Notes: generated by a model not told the origin, from the sequence alone. Positions 40,972-51,598 are shown, counted from the stretch's first letter. The stretch: DNA of 64,000 nucleotides from Pseudescherichia vulneris NBRC 102420 (GCF_000759795.1 NZ_BBMZ01000010.1:124001-188000), one strand, 5' to 3'. A program made the numbers and translations.

Positions 40972-41012
40972 CGTATCGTTATCTTTACAGCGATTGTAAC
41001 GGTGGTTTGACG
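40972..41012 (+). promoter_or_regulatory. two possible TyrR boxes before tyrP
   Basis: CGTATC-GTTATC-TTTACA (40972-40989) and TGTAAC-GGTGGT-TTGACG (40995-41012) partly fit TGTAAA-N6-TTTACA and start 23 bases apart. E. coli tyrP has two adjacent TyrR boxes, which makes the match plausible but not proven. Confidence 0.4.
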
Positions 41013-41078
41013 TAAACACCGTTTTGCCTTACTCTGCGCCGCACAATTTTGGTGCGCAGTTCAGGTGTAAAGAGAAGC

Positions 41079-42290
41079 GTGAAGAACAGGACTTTTGGCA
41101 GTATGTTTATCGTTGCCGGGACCACCATTGGTGCCGGTATGCTGGCGATGCCGCTGGCCGCCGCAGGCGTTGGCTTTGGCGTAACGCTGGCGTTACTATT
41201 TTGCCTGTGGGGGCTGATGTGTTACACCGCCCTGCTGCTGCTGGAGGTGTATCAGCACGTTCCGGCAGATACCGGGCTAGGTACACTGGCCCGCCGCTAC
41301 CTTGGGCGCTACGGACAGTGGGCGACCGGTTTTAGCATGCTGTTCCTCATGTATGCCCTGACGGCGGCTTACATGAGCGGCGCAGGCGAGCTGCTGGCCT
41401 CCAGCCTGAGCGAGTGGCTTGGCCTCTCCGTGTCTCCGGCGACCGGCGTCCTGCTGTTCACCCTTGTCGCGGGCGGTGTGGTCTGCATTGGCACGTCGCT
41501 GGTAGATCTCTTCAACCGTTTTCTGTTCAGCGCTAAGCTGATTTTCCTGATTGTGATGCTGGCGCTGCTGATGCCTCACGTGCATAAGGTCAATCTCCTG
41601 ACGCTGCCGCTGGAGAAGGGGCTGGCGCTCTCTGCTATCCCGGTGATCTTTACCTCCTTTGGTTTTCACGGCAGCGTGCCGAGCATCGTCAGCTACATGA
41701 ACGGCAACGTGCAGAAGCTGCGCTGGGTCTTTATTACCGGCAGCGCCATTCCGCTGGTGGCCTATATCTTCTGGCAGCTGGCGACGCTAGGCAGCATCGA
41801 CTCCACCACCTTCTTTGGCCTGATGGCGAACAGCGCCGGGCTTAACGGCCTGCTGCAGGCCCTGCGCGACGTGGTAGCCTCGCCGCACGTAGAGCTGGCG
41901 GTGCACCTGTTTGCCGATCTGGCGCTGGCGACCTCGTTTTTAGGCGTGACCCTGGGGCTGTTTGATTACCTGGCCGATCTCTTTAATCGTCGTAATACCG
42001 CGATGGGCAGGCTACAGACCGGGGCGATTACCTTCCTGCCGCCGCTGGCCTTTGCTCTCTTCTATCCGCGTGGCTTTGTGATGGCGCTGGGCTATGCGGG
42101 CGTGGCGCTGGCCGTACTGGCGCTGCTGCTCCCTTCCCTGCTGGCGTGGCAGAGCCGTAAGCATACCCCGCGGGCGGACTACCGCGTACGGGGGGGTAAG
42201 CCAGCCTTGCTGCTGGTGCTCTTCTGCGGCGTAGCGGTAATTGCGATTCAGTGTGGTATTGCAGCGGGAGTGCTGCCAGAGGTGGGTTAG
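41079..42290 (+). CDS. tyrP: tyrosine-specific permease
   Basis: 403 residues from the GTG at 41079 ([20 protein letters not shown]), E. coli length. Eleven helices of the aromatic amino acid/HAAAP family; [17 protein letters not shown] is the family signature. Imports tyrosine with protons. The upstream ATG at 41049 is not conserved. Regulation by TyrR is likely. Confidence 0.96.
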   Translation: MKNRTFGSMFIVAGTTIGAGMLAMPLAAAGVGFGVTLALLFCLWGLMCYTALLLLEVYQHVPADTGLGTLARRYLGRYGQWATGFSMLFLMYALTAAYMSGAGELLASSLSEWLGLSVSPATGVLLFTLVAGGVVCIGTSLVDLFNRFLFSAKLIFLIVMLALLMPHVHKVNLLTLPLEKGLALSAIPVIFTSFGFHGSVPSIVSYMNGNVQKLRWVFITGSAIPLVAYIFWQLATLGSIDSTTFFGLMANSAGLNGLLQALRDVVASPHVELAVHLFADLALATSFLGVTLGLFDYLADLFNRRNTAMGRLQTGAITFLPPLAFALFYPRGFVMALGYAGVALAVLALLLPSLLAWQSRKHTPRADYRVRGGKPALLLVLFCGVAVIAIQCGIAAGVLPEVG

Positions 42291-42305
42291 AGAAGTGAGC
42301 TCAAC

Positions 42306-42336
42306 GTAGGCCGGGCAAACGCAGTGCCGCCCGGCG
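42306..42336. repeat. REP element
   Basis: GTAGGCCGGGCAAACGCAGT followed by GCCGCCCGGC matches the enterobacterial REP consensus (GCCGGATG...CCGGCCTAC type) between convergent tyrP and yecA. Confidence 0.75.
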
Positions 42337-42348
42337 TTACAGTGTCTA

Positions 42349-43017
42349 TCAGTGCAGACAGCACTGCTTGTACTTTTTACCGCTGCCGCACGGACAAGGG
42401 TCGTTACGCCCGACCTTATCACCGTTCACTATCGGCTGTTTTACCGGACGTTCCTGCTGATTGTCAGCCCAGTAGTCAAACAGCGCCAGCGCAGCGGGTT
42501 TCAGTGCTTCAACGCTTGCCTCGAAGGCCTCCGGTGTCATCTCCTCTACGCGGGTAAAGTTCTCCTCTTTACCGTGCAGCGCAATGGCTTCCAGCGCAGG
42601 CTGTAACGACTCGGGCAGCGTTGACCAGTCGCTCAGCGCGACACCGCGCATATAGCCGAAGCACCACTCTTCCACGATGCTGAGATCCTGGCCTTCAATG
42701 GTGCGCGTACCAAACAGCGGCTCAAACTGCTCCGGGTAATCGGCAAGACGCTCGGCGATATCGTTCATATGCTGGAATGAGAGCGTCATAAAGCGCCCCA
42801 TCTCTTTTTCAGATGACCAGCGTGGAACGTGGTTCGCACCGCCCCAGATAGCCACCAGCCACTCGCTCGGCTCGATCTCTGTTGGCGCGCTCAGCACTGC
42901 GGTCAGCAGGCCGTCCAGCTCCGCAACGTCGACAATTGACGCCTCATTGCTGTACTTTGCCAGCACGTCATCCAGCCACTCCAGCTCTTTCTCATCCAGC
43001 GGTCCGGTTTTCATCAT
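42349..43017 (-). CDS. yecA: YecA family protein with SEC-C zinc-binding tail
   Basis: 222 residues (221 in E. coli). The N-terminal UPF0149 domain spans about 1-180. The C-terminal SEC-C motif [19 protein letters not shown] binds zinc and resembles the SecA tail. The family is linked to metal or ribosome-associated roles; function is not settled. Start ATG 43017 or the next ATG 43014; GAGG lies 6 or 9 bases away. Confidence 0.95.
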   Translation of the reverse strand: MMKTGPLDEKELEWLDDVLAKYSNEASIVDVAELDGLLTAVLSAPTEIEPSEWLVAIWGGANHVPRWSSEKEMGRFMTLSFQHMNDIAERLADYPEQFEPLFGTRTIEGQDLSIVEEWCFGYMRGVALSDWSTLPESLQPALEAIALHGKEENFTRVEEMTPEAFEASVEALKPAALALFDYWADNQQERPVKQPIVNGDKVGRNDPCPCGSGKKYKQCCLH

Positions 43018-43344
43018 TCACTACCTCAGTTTGGGGCGGGCGCATATGATAGACCATAGCAGATCGCAGAACAAACAAACCAGAAAGCATACGTAAGAGA
43101 GAATGATAAAGGGTAATATGTAAAAAACGTAGCCGGAATCGATAGGATAATGATAGCTATTAAGTTACAAATCAAGTTTTGTCGCGGAAAACATAGGTAT
43201 TGACGATCTTTTATACCAGACCTGATAAGGGTTCACTACCCTCGCTGTTACCCGTTATATCATATTTCACATAAATAAGTTGAGCTTATCATTCTTACTT
43301 CGGACCTATAGCAAGATGTAAAGATATGTAGCAAAGGTAAATCC
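43018..43344. other. AT-rich intergenic region, no gene seen
   Basis: 327 bases between divergent yecA and the acyltransferase gene. Base composition drops sharply in A/T content compared with yecA. AAAGG at 43334-43338 is the ribosome site of the next gene. No repeat of the tRNA-Leu 3' end and no integrase remnant was seen. Confidence 0.5.
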
Positions 43345-44592
43345 ATGGTATTATGCATAGCATCTTCTAGCTTACTAAACTTCACTAATATGCACAGCAC
43401 GATACCTACCGCGTCTTCTCAGAAGCTTTTACACGTTGATGGCCTCAGAGGTTTTGCATGTCTCATGGTTGTCTTTTCTCATTTGGCCCTCATTTTTTAT
43501 CCCGGATTACACGACCCGGGTTTAATTAATGACAACCTCTTTATTAGTTTCATTTTCAATAGCTCTTTTTCATTCCTTTATTCAGGAACCGCCGCAGTCT
43601 ATATTTTTTTCACCCTCAGCGGATTCATTCTCTCCCATGCATTTATGAATGGCAAAGACGTTTTAGAAAATGTCACATCTATGGTATCTAAGCGCTATTT
43701 TAGGCTTGCTATACCCGCAATCGCTTCGTGTATTTTTTGTTTTGTGGTTGTAACTAATACCACGCCTGAAACGGGAATGTTGTCTGGTTGGATTCAGTCT
43801 TATAAGGTTGCTAACCCCTCGTTATTTGATGCAGTTTATTCTGGCGCAGTGCATGCTTTCTTTGGGGAAGGCTCTGCATACAACCCTGTCCTCTGGACCA
43901 TGAAAATTGAACTGATTGGGTCGTTTCTAACTTACTTCACCTGCATTATTTTGATTAAATGCGATAAAAAGCCCCTATTACTATTATTTTTTGGGCTGAT
44001 GCTTTTCCTGTCTACCCTACCGCAAAAAGAAAAATATGGTTACATGGCCTTTCTTTTTGGTGTTTATATCTACACATCGAGCTTTAGTATAAAAAAAGGC
44101 ACGGCGTTAGTCTTAGCCGCCATTGGCGTGTACGCTGGCGGCGTGCACTACGGTTCATCTCCTTATATATATACCATATATTACTCGCGCTTTTTCTTGA
44201 ATGGCGAAGAGTCAAATGCCTACATATTGTTTAATTTTATATCCGGCATAGTGATTACATTTGCCATTTTAACCAATGGGACTCTGAAAAAAGCATTCAG
44301 TAATAAAGCATTTGTATACATGGGCAAGGTATCATTTAGCGTTTATCTTTTCCATCTGCCCTTTTTATTCGTAGTTGCTGTTTGGCTGTTTAATGCTTTT
44401 TATGTAAGAAACCTTGGATATGCAACGAGCGCAATATCTGCCTCACTGTTATCTATAGGAATGATTTATGGACTAGCGAATTTTATTTTCAAGCTTGTAG
44501 ATTATCCCTCCATGAAAATATCAAATAAAATTTCTACATTTTTGTTTTATAAGAGGGAGCGGTCTATAAAAGAGGTTCAGCCAACCGCATAA
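43345..44592 (+). CDS. acyltransferase family 3 membrane protein (OafA/OatA-like)
   Basis: 415 residues with about ten hydrophobic helices. The catalytic-region motif HVDGLRGFACLMVVFSHL (His46) and a late VSFSVYLFHLPF are typical of Acyltransferase_3 proteins, which transfer acetyl or other acyl groups to lipopolysaccharide, O-antigen or peptidoglycan sugars. No C-terminal SGNH domain. Much more AT-rich than its neighbours, with AT-rich codons, so probably acquired. AAAGG lies eight bases before ATG 43345; a shorter start at 43390 has none. Single gene beside a tRNA cluster. Confidence 0.85.
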   Translation: MVLCIASSSLLNFTNMHSTIPTASSQKLLHVDGLRGFACLMVVFSHLALIFYPGLHDPGLINDNLFISFIFNSSFSFLYSGTAAVYIFFTLSGFILSHAFMNGKDVLENVTSMVSKRYFRLAIPAIASCIFCFVVVTNTTPETGMLSGWIQSYKVANPSLFDAVYSGAVHAFFGEGSAYNPVLWTMKIELIGSFLTYFTCIILIKCDKKPLLLLFFGLMLFLSTLPQKEKYGYMAFLFGVYIYTSSFSIKKGTALVLAAIGVYAGGVHYGSSPYIYTIYYSRFFLNGEESNAYILFNFISGIVITFAILTNGTLKKAFSNKAFVYMGKVSFSVYLFHLPFLFVVAVWLFNAFYVRNLGYATSAISASLLSIGMIYGLANFIFKLVDYPSMKISNKISTFLFYKRERSIKEVQPTA

Positions 44593-44843
44593 ACGTAATT
44601 TATAGAAGCTATGTTAAAAAATATTGCCGATTAACTCGGTATATATTTCCTAAAAAATATGTCATAAAACTATCTACATAGCTGGCTTTCAAGGCCAGCT
44701 AGAATTATTGTCACTCTGAAGATCAAACGCTTTTGGTACAGCGGTATATTTTACCTTACCTGCCCTCAGCGCAGGCTTCCCGTTACCTTGATAACACATA
44801 CCCAAGGTTTACATGCTCTTAATTGTCAGGGCCAAATCGCAGG
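44593..44843. other. AT-rich spacer with one hairpin, no gene seen
   Basis: Contains AGCTGGC (44680-44686) and GCCAGCT (44694-44700), an inverted repeat about 90 bases after the acyltransferase stop that may end its transcript although no T run follows. Nothing else recognised. Confidence 0.45.
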
Positions 44844-44870
44844 CACAAAAAAACCACCCGTAGGTGGTTT
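44844..44870 (-). terminator. terminator of the tRNA operon
   Basis: AAACCACC-CGTA-GGTGGTTT (44851-44870); on the minus strand the stem is followed by T7. It lies 43 bases after tRNA-Leu. Confidence 0.9.
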
Positions 44871-44912
44871 GACGACACTGCTTATTGCTTTGATTATTCT
44901 GCTAATTTCCAA

Positions 44913-44999
44913 TGGTACCCGGAGCGGGACTTGAACCCGCACAGCCTTACAGCCGAGGGATTTTAAATCCCTTGTGTCTACCGATTTCACCATCCGGGC
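44913..44999 (-). tRNA. leuZ: tRNA-Leu (UAA)
   Basis: 87 bases on the minus strand from GCCCGGATGG to an encoded CCA. Long variable arm as in class II tRNAs; the anticodon loop reads TTTAAAA around TAA. Order glyW-cysT-leuZ as in E. coli. Confidence 0.97.
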
Positions 45000-45011
45000 T
45001 CGGGAGGAAAT

Positions 45012-45085
45012 TGGAGGCGCGTTCCGGAGTCGAACCGGACTAGACGGATTTGCAATCCGCTACATAACCGCTTTGCTAACGCGCC
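45012..45085 (-). tRNA. cysT: tRNA-Cys (GCA)
   Basis: 74 bases from GGCGCGTTAGC to CCA on the minus strand; anticodon GCA within ATTGCAAAT; acceptor stem GGCGCGT pairs with ACGCGCC. Confidence 0.97.
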
Positions 45086-45150
45086 TTAAATCTTAGTCTT
45101 GCGACCTGCACCCGCACTCTTTAACTTCATACAGTGCCGATACCTTAATT

Positions 45151-45226
<76 letters not shown>

Positions 45227-45375
45227 TTATCAGGTGATTATGCTAATCACTTGATTTTACTCTCATCTGGCAAGCTGTGCCGCCGTCTGATGCGATGCAT
45301 TCTACTTACCTGACGCACTGAGTCAACGATATTTTTTAAATCTCGGATCGTTTGCTGAAAATTAAGCCGAAACGA

Positions 45376-45924
45376 TCACTGTTCCAGCAGATCGCCCCGG
45401 GCAGCGTTTAAATACTGGAACATGGACCACAGGGTCAGCACCGCAGCGACCCACAGCAGGCCAATTCCCGCCCACTCTACCCAGGCGTTTGGCCGCCACA
45501 GCATCCACACCAGCGAGGCCATCTGCGCGGTGGTTTTAACTTTACCAATCCACGATACCGCCACGCTGCTGCGCTTGCCCAGCTCCGCCATCCACTCGCG
45601 CAGGGCAGAGATGATGATCTCACGACCAATCATGGTCGCAGCAGGCAGGGTCACCCACCAGGTGTGATAGTGCTCGGCCACCAGCACCATAGCGATGGCG
45701 ACCATGACCTTATCCGCCACCGGATCGAGGAACGCGCCGAAACGGGTGCTCTGGTTCCAGCGCCGAGCCAGATAGCCATCAAACCAGTCCGTCACCGCAG
45801 CGACGAGAAAGATGAGTGCACATGCGAAAGGCGCCCAGACCACAGGTAGATAAAACGCCACCACGAAGAACGGGATCAGGATGACACGAAAAAGCGTGAG
45901 CAACGTTGGGATATTGTATCGCAT
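45376..45924 (-). CDS. pgsA: phosphatidylglycerophosphate synthase
   Basis: 182 residues, E. coli length. CDP-alcohol phosphotransferase motif: Asp46, Asp49-Gly50, Ala53-Arg54, Gly63, Asp67, Asp71 (in [11 protein letters not shown] and GAFLDPVAD). Inner membrane; CDP-diacylglycerol plus glycerol-3-phosphate gives phosphatidylglycerophosphate. 57 bases after uvrC. Confidence 0.98.
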   Translation of the reverse strand: MRYNIPTLLTLFRVILIPFFVVAFYLPVVWAPFACALIFLVAAVTDWFDGYLARRWNQSTRFGAFLDPVADKVMVAIAMVLVAEHYHTWWVTLPAATMIGREIIISALREWMAELGKRSSVAVSWIGKVKTTAQMASLVWMLWRPNAWVEWAGIGLLWVAAVLTLWSMFQYLNAARGDLLEQ

Positions 45925-45981
45925 AGTGGCAGGTAACTATCTGTTGTCAGTAAAAATTAGCCCTATGTTGCTACAGAGCCC

Positions 45982-47814
45982 TCAATGTTTCAACGAGTAG
46001 AAGATCTTTTCTGCCAGCCCCTGCGAAATACCCGGCACTTTTGCGATGTCCTCAACGCTGGCGTTGAGCAAACCCTGCAATCCACCCATGTATTTCAGCA
46101 GCATCTGGCGGCGCTTCGGCCCGACCCCTTCAATGGTCTCCAGGGTACTGGTATTTTTCACCTTCGCGCGTTTTTTACGGTGCCCGCTGATGGCGTGGTT
46201 ATGCGACTCATCACGGATATGCTGGATCACGTGCAGCGCCGGTGAGTCTGGCGGCAGGTTAAAGCCCTCTCCCTCTGGTTCAAAGAAGAGCGTCTCCAGC
46301 CCTGCCTTACGGTCGGTGCCTTTCGCTACGCCCAGCAGTAGCGGATGGTGCTTATCCCAGGGAACGTCCAGCTCGGCAAAGACCGTCTTCGCCTGGCTCA
46401 GCTGCCCCTTGCCGCCGTCGATTAAGATCACGTCCGGCACCTTGCTCTCTTCAATGGCCTTACCGTAGCGACGACGCAGCACCTGATTCATGGCCGCATA
46501 GTCATCGCCAGGGGTAATACCGGTGATATTGTACCGGCGGTACTCGGCACGCAGCGGCCCGTTGGCGTCAAACACCACGCAGGAGGCAACGGTCTGCTCG
46601 CCCATGGTGTGGCTAATATCAAAACACTCCATACGCCGAACCGCCGGCAGCTTCAGCAGCGTTGCGAGCGCGACCAGGCGCTGGCTAACCGTTGACTGCT
46701 GAGAGAGCTTGGTGCTGAGCGCCGTGGCGGCGTTGGTGCGAGCCAGCTTGAGGTAGCGTGCCCGGTCACCGCGCGGTTTTGTCTGCACGTTGACGCGGCG
46801 GCCTGCCAGCTCGGAGAGCGAGTCGGCCAACAGCGTTTTGTCGTTGAGATCAAAGTCGAGCAGGATTTCGCCCGGCAGGGTGCGCATCTGGCTGCCCTGC
46901 AGGTAGAACTGCCCCACGAAGGTCTCTACCACTTCGCCAAGTTCGGTGCCGCCCGGCACTTTCGGGAAGTAGCTCCGGCTGCCCAACACCTTGCCCTGGC
47001 GAATAAAGAGCACGTGCACGCAGGCCATACCGGCATCGAACGACACGCCGATGACGTCGAGATCGTCGCCATTGTTAGAGACGAACTGCTTCTCCGTGAC
47101 GCGACGTACGGCCTGGATCTGATCGCGAATACGCGCCGCCTCTTCAAAGTCGAGATCGCGGCTGGCCTTCTCCATGCGCTCAATCAGCAGGTTCAGAACC
47201 TGATCGTCCTTGCCCGCCAGGAAGAGGCGCACGTAGTTAACCTGCTGAGCATACTCCTCTTCGCTGACCAACCCCTCGACACACGGCCCAAGGCAGCGGC
47301 CGATCTGGTACTGCAAGCAGGGCCGGGAGCGATTGCGGTAGACGCTGTTTTCACACTGGCGGATAGGGAAGATTTTTTGCAGCAGCGCTAAGGTCTCGCG
47401 CACCGCGTAACCGTTCGGGAACGGCCCAAAGTACTCCCCTTTCGCATGCTTAGCCCCCCGATGCGTCGCCAGACGCGGGTGGGTATCACCGCTGAGAAAA
47501 ATGAACGGGTAGGATTTATCGTCGCGCAGCAGCACGTTGTACCGTGGCTGATACAGCTTGATATAGTTATGCTCAAGCAGCAGCGCCTCCGTTTCCGTAT
47601 GGGTTACCGTCACGTCGATCTGCTGGATCTGGGAGACCAGCGCTTCGGTTTTTCGTGAGGCAAGATTACTACGGAAGTAGCTGGACAGGCGCTTCTTGAG
47701 ATCTTTGGCTTTACCGACGTAGATAACAGTACCACCGGCGTCATACATGCGGTAGACACCGGGTTTACTGGTAACCGTACTCAGAAAGGCTTTTGAATCA
47801 AAAACATCACTCAC
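45982..47814 (-). CDS. uvrC: excinuclease ABC subunit C
   Basis: 610 residues, E. coli length. N-terminal GIY-YIG nuclease (about 15-95, [19 protein letters not shown]), a four-Cys region near 150-180, the UVR domain binding UvrB (near 205-240), the RNase H-like 5' nuclease domain (about 380-540) and tandem helix-hairpin-helix at the C-terminus. Makes both incisions in nucleotide excision repair. Its ATG overlaps the uvrY stop by four bases. Confidence 0.98.
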   Translation of the reverse strand: MSDVFDSKAFLSTVTSKPGVYRMYDAGGTVIYVGKAKDLKKRLSSYFRSNLASRKTEALVSQIQQIDVTVTHTETEALLLEHNYIKLYQPRYNVLLRDDKSYPFIFLSGDTHPRLATHRGAKHAKGEYFGPFPNGYAVRETLALLQKIFPIRQCENSVYRNRSRPCLQYQIGRCLGPCVEGLVSEEEYAQQVNYVRLFLAGKDDQVLNLLIERMEKASRDLDFEEAARIRDQIQAVRRVTEKQFVSNNGDDLDVIGVSFDAGMACVHVLFIRQGKVLGSRSYFPKVPGGTELGEVVETFVGQFYLQGSQMRTLPGEILLDFDLNDKTLLADSLSELAGRRVNVQTKPRGDRARYLKLARTNAATALSTKLSQQSTVSQRLVALATLLKLPAVRRMECFDISHTMGEQTVASCVVFDANGPLRAEYRRYNITGITPGDDYAAMNQVLRRRYGKAIEESKVPDVILIDGGKGQLSQAKTVFAELDVPWDKHHPLLLGVAKGTDRKAGLETLFFEPEGEGFNLPPDSPALHVIQHIRDESHNHAISGHRKKRAKVKNTSTLETIEGVGPKRRQMLLKYMGGLQGLLNASVEDIAKVPGISQGLAEKIFYSLKH

Positions 47815-48467
47815 TGACTTGTTAACGTCTCCGCATTACACAGACCATGACGAATGGCCAGGTGGGTGAGCTCTACGTCACCGTGGATGTTCAATTTACT
47901 GAACATACGGTAGCGGTAGCTGTTCACCGTCTTCGGACTGAGATTCAACTGTTCGGAAATCTCATTCACCTTTTGGCCTTTGGTTATCATCAGCATAATC
48001 TGCAATTCGCGTTCAGACAAACTGGCAAAGGGAGATTCAGTTTTCTCTGGCTCAATTTGGCTGAGCGCCATTTGCTGGGCAATATCGGAAGCAATATAGC
48101 GCTGTCCCGAATAAACGGCGCGAATAGCGTTAACCATCTCTTTCGGGGCGGCCCCCTTGCTGAGATAGCCTGACGCGCCCGCCTGCATCACTTTGGCAGG
48201 CAGTGGGCTCTCGGTGTGAACCGTGAGCATAATGACTTTGGTATCGGGCACGGAGCGCGCAATTTTACGCGTAGCCTCCAGGCCGCCAATACCGGGCATG
48301 TTCATATCCATCAGCACCACATCCACGGGATGGGCACGGCACCATTTTACGGCATCTTCGCCGCAGCTGACCTCGCCGGAAACTTTTATGCCTTTAATAT
48401 CTTCCAGAATGCGTCGTATCCCTGCGCGCACAAGCTCGTGGTCATCAACAAGAAGAACGTTGATCAA
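47811..48467 (-). CDS. uvrY: response regulator UvrY (partner of BarA)
   Basis: 218 residues, E. coli length. Receiver domain with acceptor Asp54 ([10 protein letters not shown]) and LuxR-type helix-turn-helix (about 145-205, [22 protein letters not shown]). UvrY-P activates csrB and csrC, so it controls CsrA and, through it, flhDC and carbon use. Start is TTG at 48467 with GGAG 8 bases upstream, as in E. coli. In one operon with uvrC and pgsA. Confidence 0.97.
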   Translation of the reverse strand: MINVLLVDDHELVRAGIRRILEDIKGIKVSGEVSCGEDAVKWCRAHPVDVVLMDMNMPGIGGLEATRKIARSVPDTKVIMLTVHTESPLPAKVMQAGASGYLSKGAAPKEMVNAIRAVYSGQRYIASDIAQQMALSQIEPEKTESPFASLSERELQIMLMITKGQKVNEISEQLNLSPKTVNSYRYRMFSKLNIHGDVELTHLAIRHGLCNAETLTSQ

Positions 48468-48921
48468 AGCAAATCTCCAAAAAGGGATAACGCGACTGAC
48501 AGTACAGTCACTCTATATTAGCGTTAATTGGGCGAAAACTAAAAGATTAAATGCGATGTGTACGATTTCGTTCGCAAAATTGGAAATAAAGCTGTACAAA
48601 CCCGGAAAGCACCCCGTCTCGCCTGGATTTTAAACTATACTTTAAATACTACTTTTCAGAGAGTTAAGGGCAATACTATTATTTATGCGTTGTAAAGTGC
48701 CCTTTTTTCTTTGTAACAATAATTAACGGCTTTTATACCTCTTTTTAAACATATTTCCCACGTTATAAATTAGTGCAAATCGTAATAACATGCTATTTAC
48801 GCGCTGACTTGTATGGCGATCAAAAAACAACCAGTGCTATTTTTTTAAAAGCTTGTGTTATACTCCGCCGCCTTAACATTTACGGGCGCGCGCAGGCGCT
48901 GTCACATATCGAGGAAAATAG
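48468..48921. promoter_or_regulatory. divergent uvrY/yecF promoter region
   Basis: 454 AT-rich bases without a gene. It must hold the uvrY promoter on the left and the yecF promoter on the right; GTTATACT at 48857-48864 is a good -10 candidate for yecF, about 60 bases before its ATG. No operator identified. Confidence 0.45.
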
Positions 48922-49146
48922 ATGAGCACTCCTGACTTCTCTACTGCGGAAAATAATCAACAGCTGGCGCAGGAAGTTGCCTGCATGAAAGCACTGGTCA
49001 CCCTGATGCTGCAGGCGCTGGGTCAGGCGGACGCCGGTCGTATCATCCTGAAAATGGAAAAACAGATCGCGCAGATGGAAAACGAGGCGCAGGCTGACGT
49101 CTTTGCCAATACGGTTAAGCAGATTAAACAAGCTTACCGTCAGTAA
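48922..49146 (+). CDS. yecF: YecF family protein (DUF2594)
   Basis: 74 residues, the E. coli length, beginning [40 protein letters not shown]. Helical, soluble, function unknown. GAGGAAAAT precedes the ATG. A hairpin (CCGGCTG...CAGCCGG, 49153-49175) follows between it and convergent sdiA. Confidence 0.93.
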   Translation: MSTPDFSTAENNQQLAQEVACMKALVTLMLQALGQADAGRIILKMEKQIAQMENEAQADVFANTVKQIKQAYRQ

Positions 49147-49208
49147 GAGTAGCCGGCTGGCAGGCTGTCAGCCGGTAGTACGTTCGGCACGCGAAACGCA
49201 GGTGGGGT

Positions 49209-49931
49209 TCAAATGAATCCGGTCGCCGCTGCATAGCAGGCAATCTGCGTTTTATTCGGTGCGTTAAACTTCTTCTGCATGTTTTTCTGGTGAAAATTCA
49301 CCGTGTTCTCTGAAATCGACAGGATCATGGCGATCTCCGCCGACGTCTTGCCTTCTGCCGTCCACTTGAGAATTTCACACTCGCGCTTGCTGAACTTCAT
49401 CTCTGGCGACATCACCATCTCCTCTTCCAGGCGTGAGAGCGTCACCAGACTCAGCTGCACCAGCAACTGGAGAGAAAGCTCAATCTCATCCGCGCTAAGG
49501 CTTTTACCCCGGACTGAGGTTTTAGATACCGACAGGAAACCCATAGCCCGGTTAGGCAGCATCAGACACTGGGTGTAACCTTTACGCAGCCCATGATCGC
49601 GCGCCGCGTCCCACATCGTCTGTGCATCCTGAAACAGGCGGTCGTTCCAGGGGAGATGGCCCTGGATAAAGTTATCCGGCTTCAGCACAGGATCGACGGA
49701 AAAATAGTTCTCCGCGCAGTAATGTGCTCTCCAGACATCGGGATAGGAGGTCTCAAGGTAGGTTTTTGGCCGTGTGAAAGGCACCGGATGACGCACGCAT
49801 AACGAGTAGTAGTCAAATTCCAGCCGCTGCGTCTGGCGCTCTAACTCTTTATAGACCTCGTCCGCTGCTGTCATCTCGCTAAACCGCCGCAGCATTTCCT
49901 TTCGCCATGTAAAAAAATCAATATCCTGCAT
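49209..49931 (-). CDS. sdiA: LuxR-type quorum-sensing regulator SdiA
   Basis: 240 residues from ATG 49931 (MQDIDFFTWRKEML), E. coli length. Autoinducer-binding domain (about 20-165, with SLCVRHPVPFTRPKTYL) and LuxR helix-turn-helix (about 175-235, FSKRECEILKWTAEGKTSAEIA). Detects acyl-homoserine lactones made by other species; no luxI is present in the window. The ATG at 49988 is rejected. The ribosome site is weak. Confidence 0.96.
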   Translation of the reverse strand: MQDIDFFTWRKEMLRRFSEMTAADEVYKELERQTQRLEFDYYSLCVRHPVPFTRPKTYLETSYPDVWRAHYCAENYFSVDPVLKPDNFIQGHLPWNDRLFQDAQTMWDAARDHGLRKGYTQCLMLPNRAMGFLSVSKTSVRGKSLSADEIELSLQLLVQLSLVTLSRLEEEMVMSPEMKFSKRECEILKWTAEGKTSAEIAMILSISENTVNFHQKNMQKKFNAPNKTQIACYAAATGFI

Positions 49932-50159
49932 ACTGAGCGCAAAAACCCCGTTCGTTATATATTTATTATGAATGTATAAAACTATCACATAAATCTTATT
50001 TTAAGATCCAAATTATCCGACTCGCGGGAAATAAACTGAACTTATATGCCAGCCGAAGCGGCATTAACGGGAGAAATGGCGGGGTGTTAGCCAATTGTTA
50101 AAACCAATAGCCTTAACGCACCCACCGGCGTAACAAGCCGATGGGCGCGTAGCCAGGCA

Positions 50160-50912
50160 CTACTGCATGAGGAATTTTTCCAGGAACTGGCGGGTTCGTG
50201 GCTGCTGTGGGTCGGCAAACAGCGTTTTGGCTGGCCCCTGCTCCACTATCCGGCCCTGATCCATAAAGATGGCGCGATCGGCCACGTCTCGGGCAAAGCT
50301 CATCTCATGAGTAACAATCACCATGGTTCGTTTCTCCTGCGCCAGCTGACGGATCGTGCTCAGCACTTCGCCCACCAGCTCAGGATCCAGCGCCGAGGTT
50401 GGCTCATCAAAGAGGATCACGTCCGGACGCATTGCCAGCGCGCGGGCAATGGCGACGCGCTGCTGCTGTCCGCCGGAGAGGCGTTTCGGGTAGCTGGTCT
50501 CCTTGCCGCTCAAGCCCACTTTCGCCAACAGCTCTCGGGCGCGAGTCTCGGCCTCGGCTTTCGCTTCGCCCTTAACAATCACCGGTCCCTCAATGATATT
50601 TTCCAGTACCGTGCGGTGGGGAAAGAGGTTAAAGCTCTGGAACACAAAGCCAACGTGCTGCCGCAGCTGGCGGATCTCTCCCTTCTGCTGGCTTAACGCC
50701 CGCGCCGTATCGATGGTGATGGTGCCGACGCGGATGCTGCCGCTCTCCGGGTGCTCCAGCAGGTTGATGCTGCGCAGCAGCGTCGTTTTGCCAGAGCCGC
50801 TGGGGCCGATGATGGCGACCACCTCCCCCTCATTGACCTCTAAATCAATGCCGTGCAGCACCGTCTGGCCGTGAAACTTCTTCACCAGGTTTTTCACTTC
50901 AATCGCACTCAT
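50160..50912 (-). CDS. tcyN: L-cystine ABC importer, ATPase
   Basis: 250 residues (E. coli YecC). Walker A GPSGSGKTT near 36, signature LSGGQQQRVAIARALA, Walker B VILFDEPTSALDPE. Drives uptake of cystine delivered by FliY/TcyJ through TcyL. Overlaps tcyL by four bases. Last gene of the group. Confidence 0.96.
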   Translation of the reverse strand: MSAIEVKNLVKKFHGQTVLHGIDLEVNEGEVVAIIGPSGSGKTTLLRSINLLEHPESGSIRVGTITIDTARALSQQKGEIRQLRQHVGFVFQSFNLFPHRTVLENIIEGPVIVKGEAKAEAETRARELLAKVGLSGKETSYPKRLSGGQQQRVAIARALAMRPDVILFDEPTSALDPELVGEVLSTIRQLAQEKRTMVIVTHEMSFARDVADRAIFMDQGRIVEQGPAKTLFADPQQPRTRQFLEKFLMQ

Positions 50913-51577
50913 TTCGGATCGCGCTCCTGACGGTTAAGCTGGTTTTCAAAATAGTTCTGTAATGCAGAGAGTACCGTGGCCATCAGCCAGTAGATCAGGG
51001 AGGCGGCGAGGTACATGGTAAAGACCTCCAGCGTCCGGGAGGTGATCAGCTGCGCCTGACGGAACAGCTCCGGCACCTGGATGGTTGCCGCCAGCGAGGT
51101 ATCTTTCACCAGGCTGATAAAGCTGTTGCTGAGCGGTGGCAGCGCTACCCTGGCCGCCTGAGGTAAAATGGCGCGGCGCAGCGTCTGCCACGGGGTCATA
51201 CCGATACTGGCCGCGGCCTCCCACTGCCCCTTATCGATAGAGGAGATGGCGGCGCGCAGCGTTTCCGAGGTGTAGGCCGCCGTATTGAGCGACAGGCCGA
51301 TCATCGCCGCCGGAAGCGGATCCAGCTCGATGCCGAACTGCGGCAGGCCGTAGTAAATCATAAACAGCTGGGCAATCAGCGGCGTGCCGCGAAACACGGA
51401 AATATAGAAACGCGCCAGCCAGCGTACCGGCGCAATGGCCGACATCCGCATCAGCGCCAGCATAAAGCCGAGCAGCAGACCAAAGAACATCCCGCCAATA
51501 CTGAGCTGTAACGTAAATACCGCCCCGCGCAGCAGGTACGGCAATGACTCTATCACCAGTTGAATACTCTCTTGCAT
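50909..51577 (-). CDS. tcyL: L-cystine ABC importer, permease
   Basis: 222 residues (E. coli YecS), several hydrophobic helices and the EAA loop DKGQWEAAASIGMTPWQTLRRAILPQA near 125-150. Starts MQESIQLVIESLPYLL. 21 bases after dcyD. Confidence 0.96.
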   Translation of the reverse strand: MQESIQLVIESLPYLLRGAVFTLQLSIGGMFFGLLLGFMLALMRMSAIAPVRWLARFYISVFRGTPLIAQLFMIYYGLPQFGIELDPLPAAMIGLSLNTAAYTSETLRAAISSIDKGQWEAAASIGMTPWQTLRRAILPQAARVALPPLSNSFISLVKDTSLAATIQVPELFRQAQLITSRTLEVFTMYLAASLIYWLMATVLSALQNYFENQLNRQERDPK

Positions 51578-51598
51578 TATGGTTTTTCTGCCTGAATG

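Noticed and set aside
43018-44912. Possible integrative island at tRNA-Leu
   Set aside because: I looked for a second copy of the tRNA-Leu 3' end left of the acyltransferase and for integrase pieces and found neither, so an att-bounded island is not supported.
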